A DNA stretch of 64,000 nt from DASQPA01 sp963757335 (GCA_963757335.1 CAVWRJ010000008.1:372001-436000), one strand, 5' to 3'. Positions 9,092 through 19,500 are shown, counted from the stretch's first letter. Program-made: numbers and translations. Notes: generated by a model from the letters alone, not told the origin.

Positions 9092-10913
9092 CTACCGCCC
9101 CTTCTCCTCCAGCTCCGTCCACCGCGCATAGAGCCGGTCGACCTCGCCCCGGGCCTCGTCGAGGACGCGGCAGCGCTCGCTGAGCGCGGCCGGATCGCTC
9201 GCGATCGCCGGGTCGGCGACCGCCTCTTCGGCGGCGGCCAGGGCGGCGTCGGCCTGCTGGATCTGCGCTTCGATCCCGGCGAGCTCCTGGTTCTCTTTCC
9301 AACTCAGTTTCTTGTTCGCCTTCGGCGGGCTCGCGGCGCTCGTAGGGTTGGCCCCTCCGGTCGTCGCCTTCGGGGTCCGGGTGCGCGGGGCGGCCTTGCG
9401 GCTCGCCTCCCACTGGAGGTAGTCGGCGTAGGGTTCGGCGTTCCCCTGGCCGTCGAGCGCCAGGATGTGGGTCGAGACCCCTTCCAGGAGCAGGCGGTCG
9501 TGGGTGACCAGGACCAGGCAGCCGGGGAAGTCGAGAAGGCTGTCCTCCAGGACCTCCAGGGTGGGGATGTCGAGGTCGTTGGTCGGCTCGTCGAGGAAGA
9601 GGAGGTCGGCCGGTCGGAGCATCAGGCGGGCCAAGAGGATGCGGGCCTTCTCGCCCCCGGAGAGCCGGGAGACCGGGGTCTCCAGCTGCTCGGAGCGGAA
9701 GAGGAAGCGCTTGGCCCAGCCGACGATGTGGATCGGCCGGTCGCGGTAGATCACCGTGTCGCTCTCGGGGGCGAGCGCGCGCTTCAAGCTGAGCGTGGGA
9801 TCGAGCGTCTCTCTCCCCTGCTCGAAGTAGACCACCTTCAAGATCGGCGCCCTCTCGACCTCGCCGCCGTCGGGGGCGATCTCCCCGGCGAGGATTTTGA
9901 GCAGCGTCGACTTGCCGGAGCCGTTGGGGCCGAGGAGCCCCAGGCGCTGGCCGGGCGAAAGGGAGAGGTCCACGCCGTCGAGGATCTTCCGCCCGCCGTA
10001 GGTCTTGACCAGCCCCTTGGCCACCAGGAGCTTCTTGGTCTTCCGCCCCGAGGCCGTGAAGTCGATCGCCGCCGAGCCCTCGACCGCGCGCTCTCTCATG
10101 TCCGCCAGCTCGCCGATCATCCGGTGCGCCTCGTCGACCCGGGCCTGGCCTTTCCGGGTCCGGGCCTTCGCCTTGTGGCTCAGCCACTCGATCTCCCGCC
10201 GCACCTTGTTCTGGAGCGAGGCCTGGTACTCGGACTGGTTCCGGAGCAGCTCGTCGCGCTTGAGAAGGAACCCGCTGTAGTTGCCCTGCGACTCGAAGAG
10301 CCCCTTGGGGTACTTCTTGTCGAGCTCGAGCATCCGGCCCGGCAACGTTCTCCAGAAACTGCCGGTCGTGGCTGATGACGAGGAAGGCCCGGGTGTCCTC
10401 CTTGAGTCTCCCTTCGAGCCAGAGGATGCCCTCGAGGTCGAGGTGATTGGTGGGCTCGTCGAGGAGGAGGACATCGGGCTCGCGGACCAGCTCTCGAGTG
10501 ATCGCCAGGCGCTTCTTCCAGCCGCCCGAGAGGCTCCCCACCTGCTGCCGCGGATCGAGGAAGCCGGCGCGGCCGAGGGCGATCGCCACCCGGGAGCTCT
10601 TCTCGAAGTCCTCGATCGGCAGATCGTCGAGAGCCCCGGTCAGCACCGCCTCGACTGTGGCCTCGGCGGGGAAGGTGGGGTCCTGCGGCACGTAGCCGAG
10701 CCGTACCCCCTTCCTGAGCGAGCGGGTGCCCTGGTCCGGCTCGTCGAGGCCGGCCAGGATGCGGAGAAGCGTCGTCTTCCCCGAGCCGTTGGGGCCGATC
10801 AGGCCTGCCCGGTCGCCCTCGAAGAGACCGACCGAGACATCCTCGAAGAGCGGCCGCACGCCGTACCCCTTGGTCACCGACTCGCAGGAAAGAAACAGGG
10901 GACGGCTGCTCAT
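9092..10913 (-). CDS. ABC-F family ATPase, Uup-like (one frameshift)
   Basis: A cytosolic duplicated ATPase with no membrane domain. First domain: Walker A GPNGSGKTT, signature LSGGWKKR, Walker B VLLLDEPTNHLDL. Second: GPNGSGKST, LSGGEKARILLARL, LLFLDEPTNDLD. A linker rich in Lys/Arg lies between, and a C-terminal coiled coil (~530-605) is typical of Uup. ABC-F proteins act on the ribosome, or for Uup on DNA and ribosomes, affecting transposon excision. One extra G near 10345 (GCCGGGCCGG for GCCGGCCGG) splits the frame just after FLENVAG. The start is the ATG at 10911-10913, which overlaps the GIY-YIG stop as ATGA. Confidence 0.88.
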
Positions 10914-11164
10914 GTCTGTAGGCTCCCTCCTAGGAGCAGTGCTTCCTTCTGGGCCCGGGAGAGGGCCTTCACCCGGAGCTCCTCGCGGAGCGCCTCCCCC
11001 CAGGTGCGGATCTCGCACGACCAGGCGAGGGTGACGGGCAGGCGGGAGCGAGTGTAGCGCGCCCCCCGTCCGGCCTGGTGCTGCGCGAGCCGCCGGGCCA
11101 CGTCCTTGGCGATGCCGGTGTAGAGTGAGTCGTCGCCGCAGCGGAGGATGTAGAGGTAGGGCAT
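10910..11164 (-). CDS. GIY-YIG nuclease-superfamily protein
   Basis: 84 residues. MPYLYILRCGDDSLYTGIA contains the GIY-YIG-like pair (YILRC ... YTGIA). The conserved Arg (ARRLAQHQAG), Tyr (RYTRSR) and Glu (ALREELRVKAL) positions of the UvrC/YhbQ fold are also present. Stand-alone members of this size are thought to be small endonucleases of uncertain role. It is translationally coupled to the ABC-F gene downstream. Confidence 0.85.
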   Translation of the reverse strand: MPYLYILRCGDDSLYTGIAKDVARRLAQHQAGRGARYTRSRLPVTLAWSCEIRTWGEALREELRVKALSRAQKEALLLGGSLQT

Positions 11165-11206
11165 GCGGGCGGGATTATAGGGGCAGAGGACGGGGGAGAG
11201 CAGGGT

Positions 11207-12256
11207 ATGGCGGACGATGCGATCCTCTGTGAGGATCTGACCAAGCGCTTCGCGGGACCCCCGCAGGGCCCCTTCGGAGCGCCGGGAAGAAACGGCAACG
11301 GCAACAGTGGCGGCAGTGGCGGCAGTGGCGGCAGTGGCGGCGATAGTGGTGGCGTCCTCGCCGTCGACCGGCTGAACCTCCGAGTCGCGGCGGGGGAGTT
11401 CTTCGGCCTCCTCGGACCCAACGGGGCGGGGAAGACGACGACCATCGGCATGCTCACCACCCGAGTCGTCCCGACCTCCGGCCGGGCGGTGGTGGCGGGG
11501 GTGGACGTCGTCGCCCAGCCGGCCCTCGCCCGCACCCGGTTGGCCGCCGTCACCCAGACCAACACCCTGGATCGCGGCCTCTCGGTCTTCGACAACCTTT
11601 ACTTCCATGGCCGCTACTTCGGCCTCCCCAGAGCCGAGAGCCGGCAACGGGCGACGGAGCTCCTGGCGCACTTCGACCTGGCGGAAAAGGCGGGGGCGCG
11701 GGTCGAGCAGCTCTCGGGCGGCCTCGCCCAGCGGGTGCTCATCGCCCGCGCCCTCCTCCACCGGCCGGAGGTCCTCTTCCTCGACGAACCGACCTCCGGC
11801 CTCGACCCGCAGAGCCGGCTCCGCCTATGGGAGGAGCTCTCCGGGATCAACCGGGCGGGGCAGACGATCGTCCTCACCACCCACTACATGGAGGAGGCCG
11901 AAGAGCTCTGTCTACGGATCGCCATCGTCGACCACGGTCGGCTCCTCGCCCTCAACACCCCTCAGGGCCTCAAAGACGAGGTGCACGCCGAGCGCCTCCT
12001 CAAGCTCACCCTCGCCGGCGGCGGGGAGGACGGGGACGCCCGGGTGATCGCCGCGCTCAAGCAGGTGCCTGGGGTCGTCGGCGCGACCGCGGAGGGCAAC
12101 ACCGTGCGGGTGCAGGCCGACGCCACCCCGGGTCTCGTGGGAGCGGTGGTGGCCGCCGTGTCGCAGGCCGGCTCCGAGCTCCGCGATCTGTCCGTCTCCG
12201 AGCCCTCGCTCGAAGCCGTCTTCCTCAAACTGACCGGCAAGGAGTACCGCGCATGA
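11207..12256 (+). CDS. ABC-2 exporter ATP-binding protein with Gly/Ser insert
   Basis: 349 residues, DrrA/CcmA-like: Walker A GPNGAGKTT at ~75-82, Q-loop VTQTNTLDR, signature LSGGLAQRVLIARAL, Walker B VLFLDEPTSGLD, switch His in LTTHYMEEAEEL, and a C-terminal domain of ~90 residues. Such proteins drive drug, lipid or polysaccharide export with an ABC-2 permease. A Gly-Asn-Gly-Asn-Ser then (Gly-Gly-Ser)n insert separates the first strand (ILCEDLTKRFAG) from the second (VLAVDRLNLRV). The stop overlaps the permease ATG by 4 nt. Confidence 0.9.
   Translation: MADDAILCEDLTKRFAGPPQGPFGAPGRNGNGNSGGSGGSGGSGGDSGGVLAVDRLNLRVAAGEFFGLLGPNGAGKTTTIGMLTTRVVPTSGRAVVAGVDVVAQPALARTRLAAVTQTNTLDRGLSVFDNLYFHGRYFGLPRAESRQRATELLAHFDLAEKAGARVEQLSGGLAQRVLIARALLHRPEVLFLDEPTSGLDPQSRLRLWEELSGINRAGQTIVLTTHYMEEAEELCLRIAIVDHGRLLALNTPQGLKDEVHAERLLKLTLAGGGEDGDARVIAALKQVPGVVGATAEGNTVRVQADATPGLVGAVVAAVSQAGSELRDLSVSEPSLEAVFLKLTGKEYRA
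11293..11352 (+). repeat. In-frame 9-bp tandem repeat (GGCAGTGGC)n
   Basis: Four near-identical GGCAGTGGC copies follow GGCAACGGCAAC inside the ABC ATPase gene, encoding the Gly/Ser insert. It is length-variable by slippage in principle and keeps frame because the unit is 9 bp. Confidence 0.8.
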
Positions 12257-13104
12257 CGATCGCTCTCTCCCGCCCGGCCGCCCGGCTCTCGCTGGCCGCC
12301 GAGATGAAGACCGCCCTGGCGCTCGTCGAGCGCGACCTGGCGGTCCTCTTTCGCGACTTCTTCCCCTTCGCTCTCCGCACCGCCATGCAGCCGGCGCTCT
12401 TCGCCTTCGTCTTCGCCTACGTCTTCCCGCGCATCGGCCAGGGGATCGGCCAGGGGACCGGCGGCGTCGCCGGGCATGGGGCTGCCACCTTCGCCGCCGT
12501 CCTCCTCCCCGGCCTCATGGCCAACACCCTCATGTTCCAGGGGGTGACCGGAGTGGCGCTGCCGCTCGTCCAGGAGTTCTCGGTGTCGAAGGAGATCGAG
12601 GACCGGGTGATGGCCCCGGTGCCGGTCGAGGTGGTGGGCTTGGCCAAGGTGGTGAGCGCCGCGATCCAGGCCTTCGTCGCCGGCTGGGTGGTGGTGCCCG
12701 CGGTCTGGCTGGCGACCGGCGGCAACGCGCCGATGTCGTGGGCCCACCCCCTCCTCCTCTTGACCGTCATGCCTCTCTGCGCCTTGGTCGGCGCCGCTCT
12801 CGGGCTCCTCCTCGGCACGGTGATCTCGCCGCGCCGCATCAACTACCTCTTCGCCCTCCTCCTCGTGCCGCTCAGCCTCCTGGGCTGCGTCTACTACCCG
12901 TGGGTGACGCTCCACGCCATCCCCTGGCTCCAGTACCTGACCTTGATCAATCCGGTCGTCTACATGAGCGAGGGCCTGCGCGCCGCCCTCTCCCCCGGCA
13001 TTCCCCATATGCCCCTGGGGATGGTCTACGGTCTCCTCACCACGGCGCTCGCGGTGATGCTGTGGATCGGTCTCACCAAGTTCAAGGCAAGGGTGCTGAC
13101 CTAA
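12253..13104 (+). CDS. ABC-2 type transport permease
   Basis: 283 residues with about six transmembrane helices and the ABC-2 layout. The N-terminal cytoplasmic segment (VERDLAVLFRDFFPFALRT) leads into helix 1. A region ...EFSVSKEIEDRVMAPVPVEVVGLAK matches the family's coupling loop (written here only in its landmark residues). The GVAGHGAATFAAVLLPG loop precedes helix 2, and the late NPVVYMSEGLR motif is characteristic. It forms an exporter with the ATPase encoded immediately upstream (ATGA overlap). The substrate cannot be told. Confidence 0.9.
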   Translation: MTIALSRPAARLSLAAEMKTALALVERDLAVLFRDFFPFALRTAMQPALFAFVFAYVFPRIGQGIGQGTGGVAGHGAATFAAVLLPGLMANTLMFQGVTGVALPLVQEFSVSKEIEDRVMAPVPVEVVGLAKVVSAAIQAFVAGWVVVPAVWLATGGNAPMSWAHPLLLLTVMPLCALVGAALGLLLGTVISPRRINYLFALLLVPLSLLGCVYYPWVTLHAIPWLQYLTLINPVVYMSEGLRAALSPGIPHMPLGMVYGLLTTALAVMLWIGLTKFKARVLT

Positions 13105-13139
13105 AATTGGCGGCGCCTCCTTCGAGCCTGCCCGCGCTT

Positions 13140-13168
13140 TTGACCTCAAGGCTCGATCGAGCTACGCT
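13140..13168 (+). promoter_or_regulatory. Sigma70-like promoter with operator palindrome in the spacer
   Basis: TTGACC (13140-13145) and TACGCT (13163-13168) are separated by 17 bp. The spacer contains the perfect 12-bp palindrome GCTCGATCGAGC (13151-13162). This is a typical site for autorepression by a TA antitoxin; the antitoxin starts at 13211. Confidence 0.6.
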
Positions 13169-13210
13169 GTAGCCACAACGAGGTGGCCACTTCAGGCTGC
13201 GGGAGCAGAG

Positions 13211-13480
13211 ATGACCAGCAGAATCGGTGTACGGGAGCTCAAGAATCGCGCCTCCGAGCTCGTGCATGCAGTCAAGGAAAGCGAGGCGGAGTACATCATC
13301 ACCCTGCGAGGAGAGCCGGTAGCCGTTCTGCGGCCGTTCGCACAAGAGAGCGAGGGCGACTTGCGCCAGGCACAACGGGAAGAGGCGCTCCAGAAGCTGG
13401 ATGCCCTTGCCGAGCGAATCGCTCGGTCCTGGCGCTCGCCGAAGACCGCCCTCGAGCTGATCGAAGATCAGCGTCGGTAA
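13211..13480 (+). CDS. Phd/VapB-family antitoxin
   Basis: 89 residues. IGVRELKNRASELVHAVKES and YIITLRGEPVAVLRPF are the hallmark Phd/YefM N-terminal DNA-binding sequence. The remaining 45 residues are a charged helical toxin-binding tail. It lies 2 bp before the PIN toxin gene, and a promoter with a palindrome in its spacer lies 40 bp upstream. Confidence 0.88.
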   Translation: MTSRIGVRELKNRASELVHAVKESEAEYIITLRGEPVAVLRPFAQESEGDLRQAQREEALQKLDALAERIARSWRSPKTALELIEDQRR

Positions 13481-13482
13481 GC

Positions 13483-13887
13483 ATGCCGGTCGTCGACGCC
13501 AGCGTCTGGGTGGCGCTCTTCAATGCGGAGGAGCCTGGTCATCCGGCAAGTCGCCGCTGGCTGGCGGAGAGGCAAGGAGCGGCCGAGCCGCTCGTTTCTC
13601 CCGTGATCCTTCTCGCCGAGGTGGCCGCCGCGCTCAGCCGCGGTCTCGGGGATGCGGATCTCGCCCAACAGGCGGTTCGCCTGCTTCGAGGGCGGCACCT
13701 CACCGAGCTCTTCCCAGTCACCGAAGATCTCGCGGCCCGCGCCGCCCAGATCGCTGCCGAGCAGAGGATTCGCGGCTGCGACGCCATCTACGTGGCCTTG
13801 GCCAGGCAGCTCGAAATGGAGCTCGTCACCCAGGATCGGCAGCAGCTCGAACGGGGAGCCGCGGTCGTCGCGACGCGGACACCCTGA
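13483..13887 (+). CDS. vapC: PIN-domain toxin, VapC type
   Basis: 134 residues. The start is the ATG at 13483. The PIN acidic residues are visible: MPVVDASVWVALF (first Asp), ILLAEVAAAL (Glu), RGCDAIYVALA (Asp) and LVTQDRQQLE (last Asp). VapC toxins are Mg2+-dependent ribonucleases often aimed at tRNA or rRNA. The preceding Phd-like protein is its antitoxin. Confidence 0.88.
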   Translation: MPVVDASVWVALFNAEEPGHPASRRWLAERQGAAEPLVSPVILLAEVAAALSRGLGDADLAQQAVRLLRGRHLTELFPVTEDLAARAAQIAAEQRIRGCDAIYVALARQLEMELVTQDRQQLERGAAVVATRTP

Positions 13888-13999
13888 AGCTCGGCCGGCG
13901 GCTCCGCTGGCGCGAGGAGCCCGGGTCGAGAACCTGATAAGATGCTCGAAGAATCAGTCCTACGATCGTTTCGACCCGCCGAGGGTCGGGGAGAGAACC

Positions 14000-15178
14000 A
14001 TGGTGACGCGAGCGGCAGGCCTCCGTAGCACCTTCCTCCTGGTAGCGGCCTTGACGATGGGGCAGGCTGCCCAGGCGCAGTGGTGTCCGAACAATCCGGG
14101 CGCGGGCGCGGGGGACATCTGCCTCGGTGAATACAGTCTGCAAGCCACCATCGCCGGGGGCTGCTGCGGGACCGCGAGCGCGGATACCGCGATAGGGGCT
14201 TTCGCCCTGTCGAACAACACGACGGGCGCAGAGAACACCGCGGTCGGCAGCTTTGCGTTGAACGGGACGACCACGGCGAGCTACAACTCGGCTGTCGGGT
14301 ATGAGGCCCTCGGGGCGAACACGACGGGTGCAGGCAACACGGCGGTAGGAGCGCAGGCCCTCCAGGGGAACCAGACGGCCAGCGATAATACGGCCGTGGG
14401 CATTTATGCGCTCAACCTCAATACCACCGGCCACGAGAACACGGCGACCGGCGGCGACTCGCTGGCCAGCAACCAGACCGGGACCCGCAACTCCGCCCTC
14501 GGTTGGGCCGCTCTCTACGGCAACGCGAGCGGGAGCTTCAATACGGCGGTGGGCAATTACGCTTTGGTAAGTATCGGCTCCGGATCGACCAACCTGGGGC
14601 TCGGGAACAACGCGGGCCTGAACTACACGGGCGCCGAGAGCAACAATGTCGTGATCGCGAGCTCCGGCGCCACCGGCGAGAGCGGGGTTACCCGCATCGG
14701 CACCAACGGCACGCAGATCAAGGCTTTCATCGCCGGCATCTATGGCTCCACCAGCTCGAGCGGCACCCAGGTGCTGGTCAACAGCTCGGGCCAGCTCGGC
14801 ACCACCACGTCGTCGCTGCGCTTCAAGGACGAGGTGGCCGACATGGGGGCGGCGAGCCGCGATCTCATGCGGCTGCGCCCCGTGACCTTCCGGTACAAGC
14901 CGAGCTACGACGACGGCCAACGCATCCTGCAATATGGCCTCGTCGCCGAGGAGGTGGCGGCGGTCAACCCCGGCCTCGTGCAACTCGGCGACGACGGCCA
15001 ACCGCTCGCGATCCGCTATCACTTCGTCTACGCGATGCTGCTCAACGAGGTGCAGCAGCAGCACTCGACGATCGCCGGCCAGGCGGCGGAGATCGCCAGC
15101 CAGCGGGCCAAGCTCGCGAGCCAGCAAACCGCCATTGAGGAGCTGGCGTCGCGCCTCGCCAAGCTGGAAGGGCACTGA
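14000..15178 (+). CDS. Secreted YadA-head-like repeat protein with C-terminal S74 autoprocessing domain
   Basis: 392 residues. Residues 1-26 are a signal peptide ending AQA. Residues ~50-230 consist of short repeats of the type GxNTAVGxxAL, as in trimeric autotransporter heads. Residues ~271-345 form a peptidase S74 / intramolecular chaperone domain: SSLRFKDEV, LRPVTFRYKP and QYGLVAEEV. Ser271 and Lys276 have the Ser-x4-Lys spacing of the S74 dyad. A coiled coil (~350-390) follows. S74 domains trimerise, fold their fibre and cut themselves off. Here the domain is followed only by a coiled coil, with no visible outer-membrane anchor. Likely a surface or secreted trimeric fibre; phage origin is possible but no phage genes are nearby. 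Confidence 0.85.
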   Translation: MVTRAAGLRSTFLLVAALTMGQAAQAQWCPNNPGAGAGDICLGEYSLQATIAGGCCGTASADTAIGAFALSNNTTGAENTAVGSFALNGTTTASYNSAVGYEALGANTTGAGNTAVGAQALQGNQTASDNTAVGIYALNLNTTGHENTATGGDSLASNQTGTRNSALGWAALYGNASGSFNTAVGNYALVSIGSGSTNLGLGNNAGLNYTGAESNNVVIASSGATGESGVTRIGTNGTQIKAFIAGIYGSTSSSGTQVLVNSSGQLGTTTSSLRFKDEVADMGAASRDLMRLRPVTFRYKPSYDDGQRILQYGLVAEEVAAVNPGLVQLGDDGQPLAIRYHFVYAMLLNEVQQQHSTIAGQAAEIASQRAKLASQQTAIEELASRLAKLEGH

Positions 15179-15263
15179 CGCGGGCGTCCGGTGAGCGCTT
15201 GCCGGGCGACCTGCATCAACAACAGCTGTACCTGCTGAACCGCCGGTCGGCGCCGCCGGACCC

Positions 15264-16424
15264 TCAGGCCTCCGGCACGTCCGCCCCGCCCTCGCTCCGC
15301 CGGGCGTAGCCGGCGAGGAGCTCGAAGAGCCGGTCGGGGTCGACCGGCTTGACCAGGTGGTGCTCGAAGCCGGCCTCGGTCGCCCGCCGGCGGTCCTCCT
15401 CCTGGTCGTAGCCGGTGATGGCGACTAGATGGCAGCCGGCGGTCGCCGGGTCGGCCTTGAGCCGCCGGGCGACCTCGAAGCCGTCCATCTCCGGGAGGCC
15501 GATGTCGCAGAGGACGACGTCGGGTTTGACCTCGCGGACCACCTCGACCCCGCGCGCCCCGGAGTGCGCCATGGCGACGGAGTAGCCGAGGAGGTCCAAG
15601 AGGAGCCCCAGGCTCTCGGCGGTGTCCAGGCTGTCCTCGATGATGGCGACGCGGAGCGGGCGGGCGTACGGCGAGGGGGAGCTGACCGCCCTCGGGGCCC
15701 CGGGGGCGGCGGTGCGCGGCAGCCGGAGGGTGACCTCGGTCCCCTTGCCCACCCCGGCGCTCACCGCGGCGATCGTCCCGCCGTGGAGCTCCAGGAGGCC
15801 CTTGGCCACGGTCAGGCCGATCCCTAAGCCGCCGCGGCCGCGGGGCAGCGAGCGGTCGGACTGCGGGAAGCCGTCGAAGAGGTGCGCCAGCCGTTCGGGC
15901 TCGATCCCCACCCCGGTGTCGCGGATCGTCAGCACCGGCCCTTCTGATCCGTCGTCGAGACGGACGCGGACGCTGCCGCCGCCGTCGGTGAACTTGAGCC
16001 CGTTGTCGAGCACGTTGCCCACCACCTGGGTGAGCCGCACTCGGTCCCCCCGCACCCAGAGCGGTTCCTCGGGCAGGTGGAGGTCGAGACCGATGCTCGC
16101 CGCCTCGAAGCTCGCCCGGCGGTGCAGAACGACCTCCTCGACGATCCGTCGGAAGTCGAGGTCCTCCCGCTGGAGCGCGACCTCTCCCTGGGCGATGCGG
16201 GAGAGGTCGAGGAGGTCGTCGACGAGGCGGACCAGGTGCCCCACCTGGCGCTCGAAGATGCCGAGGGTCGAGAGGACGGTCGAGAGGTCCTCTGGACGGT
16301 GATGGAGGAGGTAGAGGGCGTTGCAGATCGGGGCGAGCGAGCCGCGGAGCTCGTGGCCCAGCTTCATCAGGAACTCGTCCCTGGACCGGTCGGTCTCCGG
16401 CAGGGGGAACGGAACAGCTTTCAC
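15264..16424 (-). CDS. Hybrid sensor histidine kinase with receiver domain
   Basis: 386 residues with no sensor domain. HisKA with the phospho-accepting His at ~24 (KLGHELRGSLAP), HATPase_c (NVLDNGLKF, DTGVGIEPE, GGLGIGLTVAKGL), then a receiver domain with phospho-Asp in VVLCDIGLPEMDG. The frame is open far upstream. I choose the GTG at 16422-16424 because GGAGG lies 7 nt before it and the protein then starts just ahead of HisKA. It is divergent from the VPS10-like gene. The lack of an input domain suggests that a partner protein provides the signal. Confidence 0.85.
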   Translation of the reverse strand: MKAVPFPLPETDRSRDEFLMKLGHELRGSLAPICNALYLLHHRPEDLSTVLSTLGIFERQVGHLVRLVDDLLDLSRIAQGEVALQREDLDFRRIVEEVVLHRRASFEAASIGLDLHLPEEPLWVRGDRVRLTQVVGNVLDNGLKFTDGGGSVRVRLDDGSEGPVLTIRDTGVGIEPERLAHLFDGFPQSDRSLPRGRGGLGIGLTVAKGLLELHGGTIAAVSAGVGKGTEVTLRLPRTAAPGAPRAVSSPSPYARPLRVAIIEDSLDTAESLGLLLDLLGYSVAMAHSGARGVEVVREVKPDVVLCDIGLPEMDGFEVARRLKADPATAGCHLVAITGYDQEEDRRRATEAGFEHHLVKPVDPDRLFELLAGYARRSEGGADVPEA

Positions 16425-16553
16425 GGGTGGACCTCCAAGCAAAGGGTCGACGGGGACCTCGGTCGGACAGTTGCAGTCTTCGTGCCCGGTTCCGGTGCCT
16501 GAGGATTGGCTATGATGTTCCCTTCCGGCTCCTACCGCCATGGAGGCCCGTCC

Positions 16554-19500
16554 ATGCCCGTGAGACGTCTTGCCGCCGCCGTCCTTGTCTCGTTCTTCGC
16601 CCTGACGTGCGCGGCCGCCGCCGAGCCGGCCCCCTTCCCGGATCTCCACTGGCGCCTCCTCGGCCCCTTCCGCGGCGGCCGGGTGCTCGCGGTGACCGGG
16701 GTGCCGGGGGAGCCCGAGCACTTCTACTTCGGGAGCGTCGACGGCGGCATCTGGGAGACCGGAAACGCCGGCCGCACCTGGCGGCCGATCTTCGACGGCC
16801 AGCCGATCGGCTCGATCGGCGCGCTCGCCGTCGCCCCCTCGAACCCGCGCCTCCTCTACGCCGGCACCGGCGAGGCCGACATGCGCTCCGACATCGCCCA
16901 GGGCGACGGCATGTACCGCTCGGCCGACGGCGGCCGGACCTGGAGCCACATCGGCCTCGCCGACAGCCAGCAGATCGGCCGGGTCTTAGTCGACCCCCGG
17001 AACCCGGACCGGGTCTACGTGGCGGCCCTCGGTCACCCCTACGGGCCCAACGCCGAGCGCGGGGTCTTCCGCTCGCTGGACGGCGGCCGGAGCTGGAAGA
17101 AGGTTTTAGGGAAGGGCGACGACACCGGAGCGATCGACCTCGCCTTCGAGCCCGGGCACCCCGAGGTGCTCTACGCCGCCCTCTGGCAGACCCGGCGCAC
17201 CCCGTGGGAGGTCTACCCGCCGTCCTCCGGCCCGGGGAGCGGGCTCTACAAGTCGAGCGACGGCGGCGACACCTGGGCCCCGGCCGGCAAGGGGCTCCCC
17301 GCCAAACCGGGGCGGATCGGGATCGCCGTGGCGCCCTCCCGGCCGGAGCGGGTGTACGCCATCGTCGACGCCCTGGAGGGAGGCGGGCTCTACCGTTCGG
17401 ACGACGCCGGGGCGACCTGGACGAAGACCAGCGGCGACGCCCGGATCTGGGGGCGCGGCTGGTACTTCGGCGGCATCACGGTCGAGCCCCAGAACCCCGA
17501 CGTCGTCTACTCCTGCAACACCGCCGTCTTCCGCTCGACGGACGGCGGCAGGACCTTCGTGCCGGTCAAGGGCGCTCCGGGGGGGGACGACTACCACCAG
17601 CTGTGGATCGACCCCCAGGAGCCGAAGCGCCGGATGCTCGGGGTCGACCAGGGGGCCGTGGTCTCGGTCGACGGCGGGGAGACCTGGAGCTCCTGGTACA
17701 ACCAGCCGACCGGTCAGTTCTACCATGTCGTCACCGACCACCGCTTTCCCTACTGGGTCTACGGCTCGCAGCAGGACTCCGGGGCGGCCGGCGTCCCCAG
17801 CCGGACCAACGGCTACGACGGCATCAACCTCACCGTCTTCCGGGAGACGACGGCGGGCGGCGAGAGCGACAACGTCGCCCCCGATCCGCGCGATCCGGAC
17901 ATCCTCTTCGGCGGCCGGGTGGACCGGCTCGACCTCAAGACCGGCCAGACCCGCTCGGTCGATCCCACTCTCGCCTATCCCGGCGAGTACCGAGACGCCT
18001 GGACCCTGCCGCTCGTCTTCTCGCCGCGCGATCCGCGCCGCCTCTACTTCGCCAACCAGCGCCTCTTCGGCACCGTCGACGGCGGCTCCCACTGGACGGC
18101 GCTCTCCCCCGACTTGACCCGCGAGAATCCGGGGAAGCCCGCCAATCTCGATCCGGCGACCGCGAACGGCCCGCTGACCGCTCTGCGCCGCGGGGTGATC
18201 TACACGATCGCCCCCTCCCGGGTGGCCGACCACGACCTCTGGGTGGGCACCGACGACGGCCTGATCTGGCGGACGAGAGACGAGGGCGAGCATTGGGCCA
18301 ACGTGACCCCCAAGGCGCTCCAACCCTGGTCCAAGGTCGGCATCCTGGAGGCCTCGCACTTCGACGCCGAGACCGCCTATGCCGCCGTCGACCGCCACCG
18401 GCTGGACGATTTCAAGCCCTACGTCTACCGCACAAGAGACGGCGGAGCGCACTGGCAGCTCGCCGTCGCCGGCATCCCCGGCGGCAGCTTCGTCAACGCC
18501 GTCCGCGAGGACCCGGTGAGGAAGGGGCTCCTCTACGCCGGCACCGAGAAGGGGGTCTATTTTTCGCTCGACGACGGCGACCACTGGCAGCCGCTCCAGG
18601 CGAACCTGCCGGTGACCTCGGTGCGCGACCTCGAGGTCCACGGCGACGATCTGGTGATCGCCACCCACGGCCGGGCCTTCTGGGTGCTGGACGACGTGGC
18701 CCCGTTCCGCCAGCTCGACGCCCGGGTGGCGGGGGCGGCCGCCTGGCTGTTCGAGCCGGCGACGGCGGTGCGCCTGCGTCCCGCCGGTTTCACCGGCACC
18801 CCGAGCCCCAAGGACGAGTCGGCGGCGGCCAACCCGCCTTTAGGAGCTCTCCTCGACTATGCGTTGAAGACCGCCGCCCAGCAGGTGGCGCTAGAGATCC
18901 GCGACGGGCAGGGCGAGCTCGTAAGGCGCTACACGAGCGCCGATCCGGCGCCCGGCCCGGATCTGACAAAGCTCGCCATTACCCCGGACTGGGTGCCGCC
19001 GCCGGTGCGGCTCGCGACCACCCCCGGGATGCACCGCTTCGTCTGGCCCCTAAGGTACGCCGCGCCGGCCGGGCTTGCGGCCCCGGAGGTGGTGACGACG
19101 GGCCGGACGGCGCCGACGGCCCCTGGGCGTCGCCCGGCCGCTACGAGGTGGTGCTCGACGTGGATGGCACGCGGCTCACCCAGCCGCTCGTCGTGGCGCC
19201 GGACCCGCGGGTGCCGCTCTCGCCCACGGGCTATCTCCGCCAGCTCCGCCTCGCCCGCCGGATCGAGGAGGCCCGGGTCCAGGTCGCCACCGCCAGCCGC
19301 GAGGTGGGAGCGCTCGCCGCCGCGCTCGCCGAGCGGAGGAAGACGGCGAAGCCGGAGACCGTCCCGGCGATCGATGCCCTGGCGAAGCGGGCCGCCGAGC
19401 TGACCGGCGGCTCCCCCGACCGCTGGTGGGTGCCGCCGCCGCCCGCGAGCCTCCGCGGCTTAGCCGCCGCGCTCGGCAAGCTCGAAAAGGCCGTGGACAG

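Noticed and set aside
9080..10375. Long plus-strand open frame opposite the ABC-F gene
   Set aside because: High-GC antisense shadow; the minus strand has all ABC-F motifs.
14000..15178. Prophage remnant, suggested by the S74 domain
   Set aside because: The protein has a signal peptide and no neighbouring phage structural, lysis or integration genes.
17106..18668. Long minus-strand open frame opposite the VPS10-like gene
   Set aside because: Antisense shadow with no recognisable motifs, while the plus strand carries dense BNR repeats.
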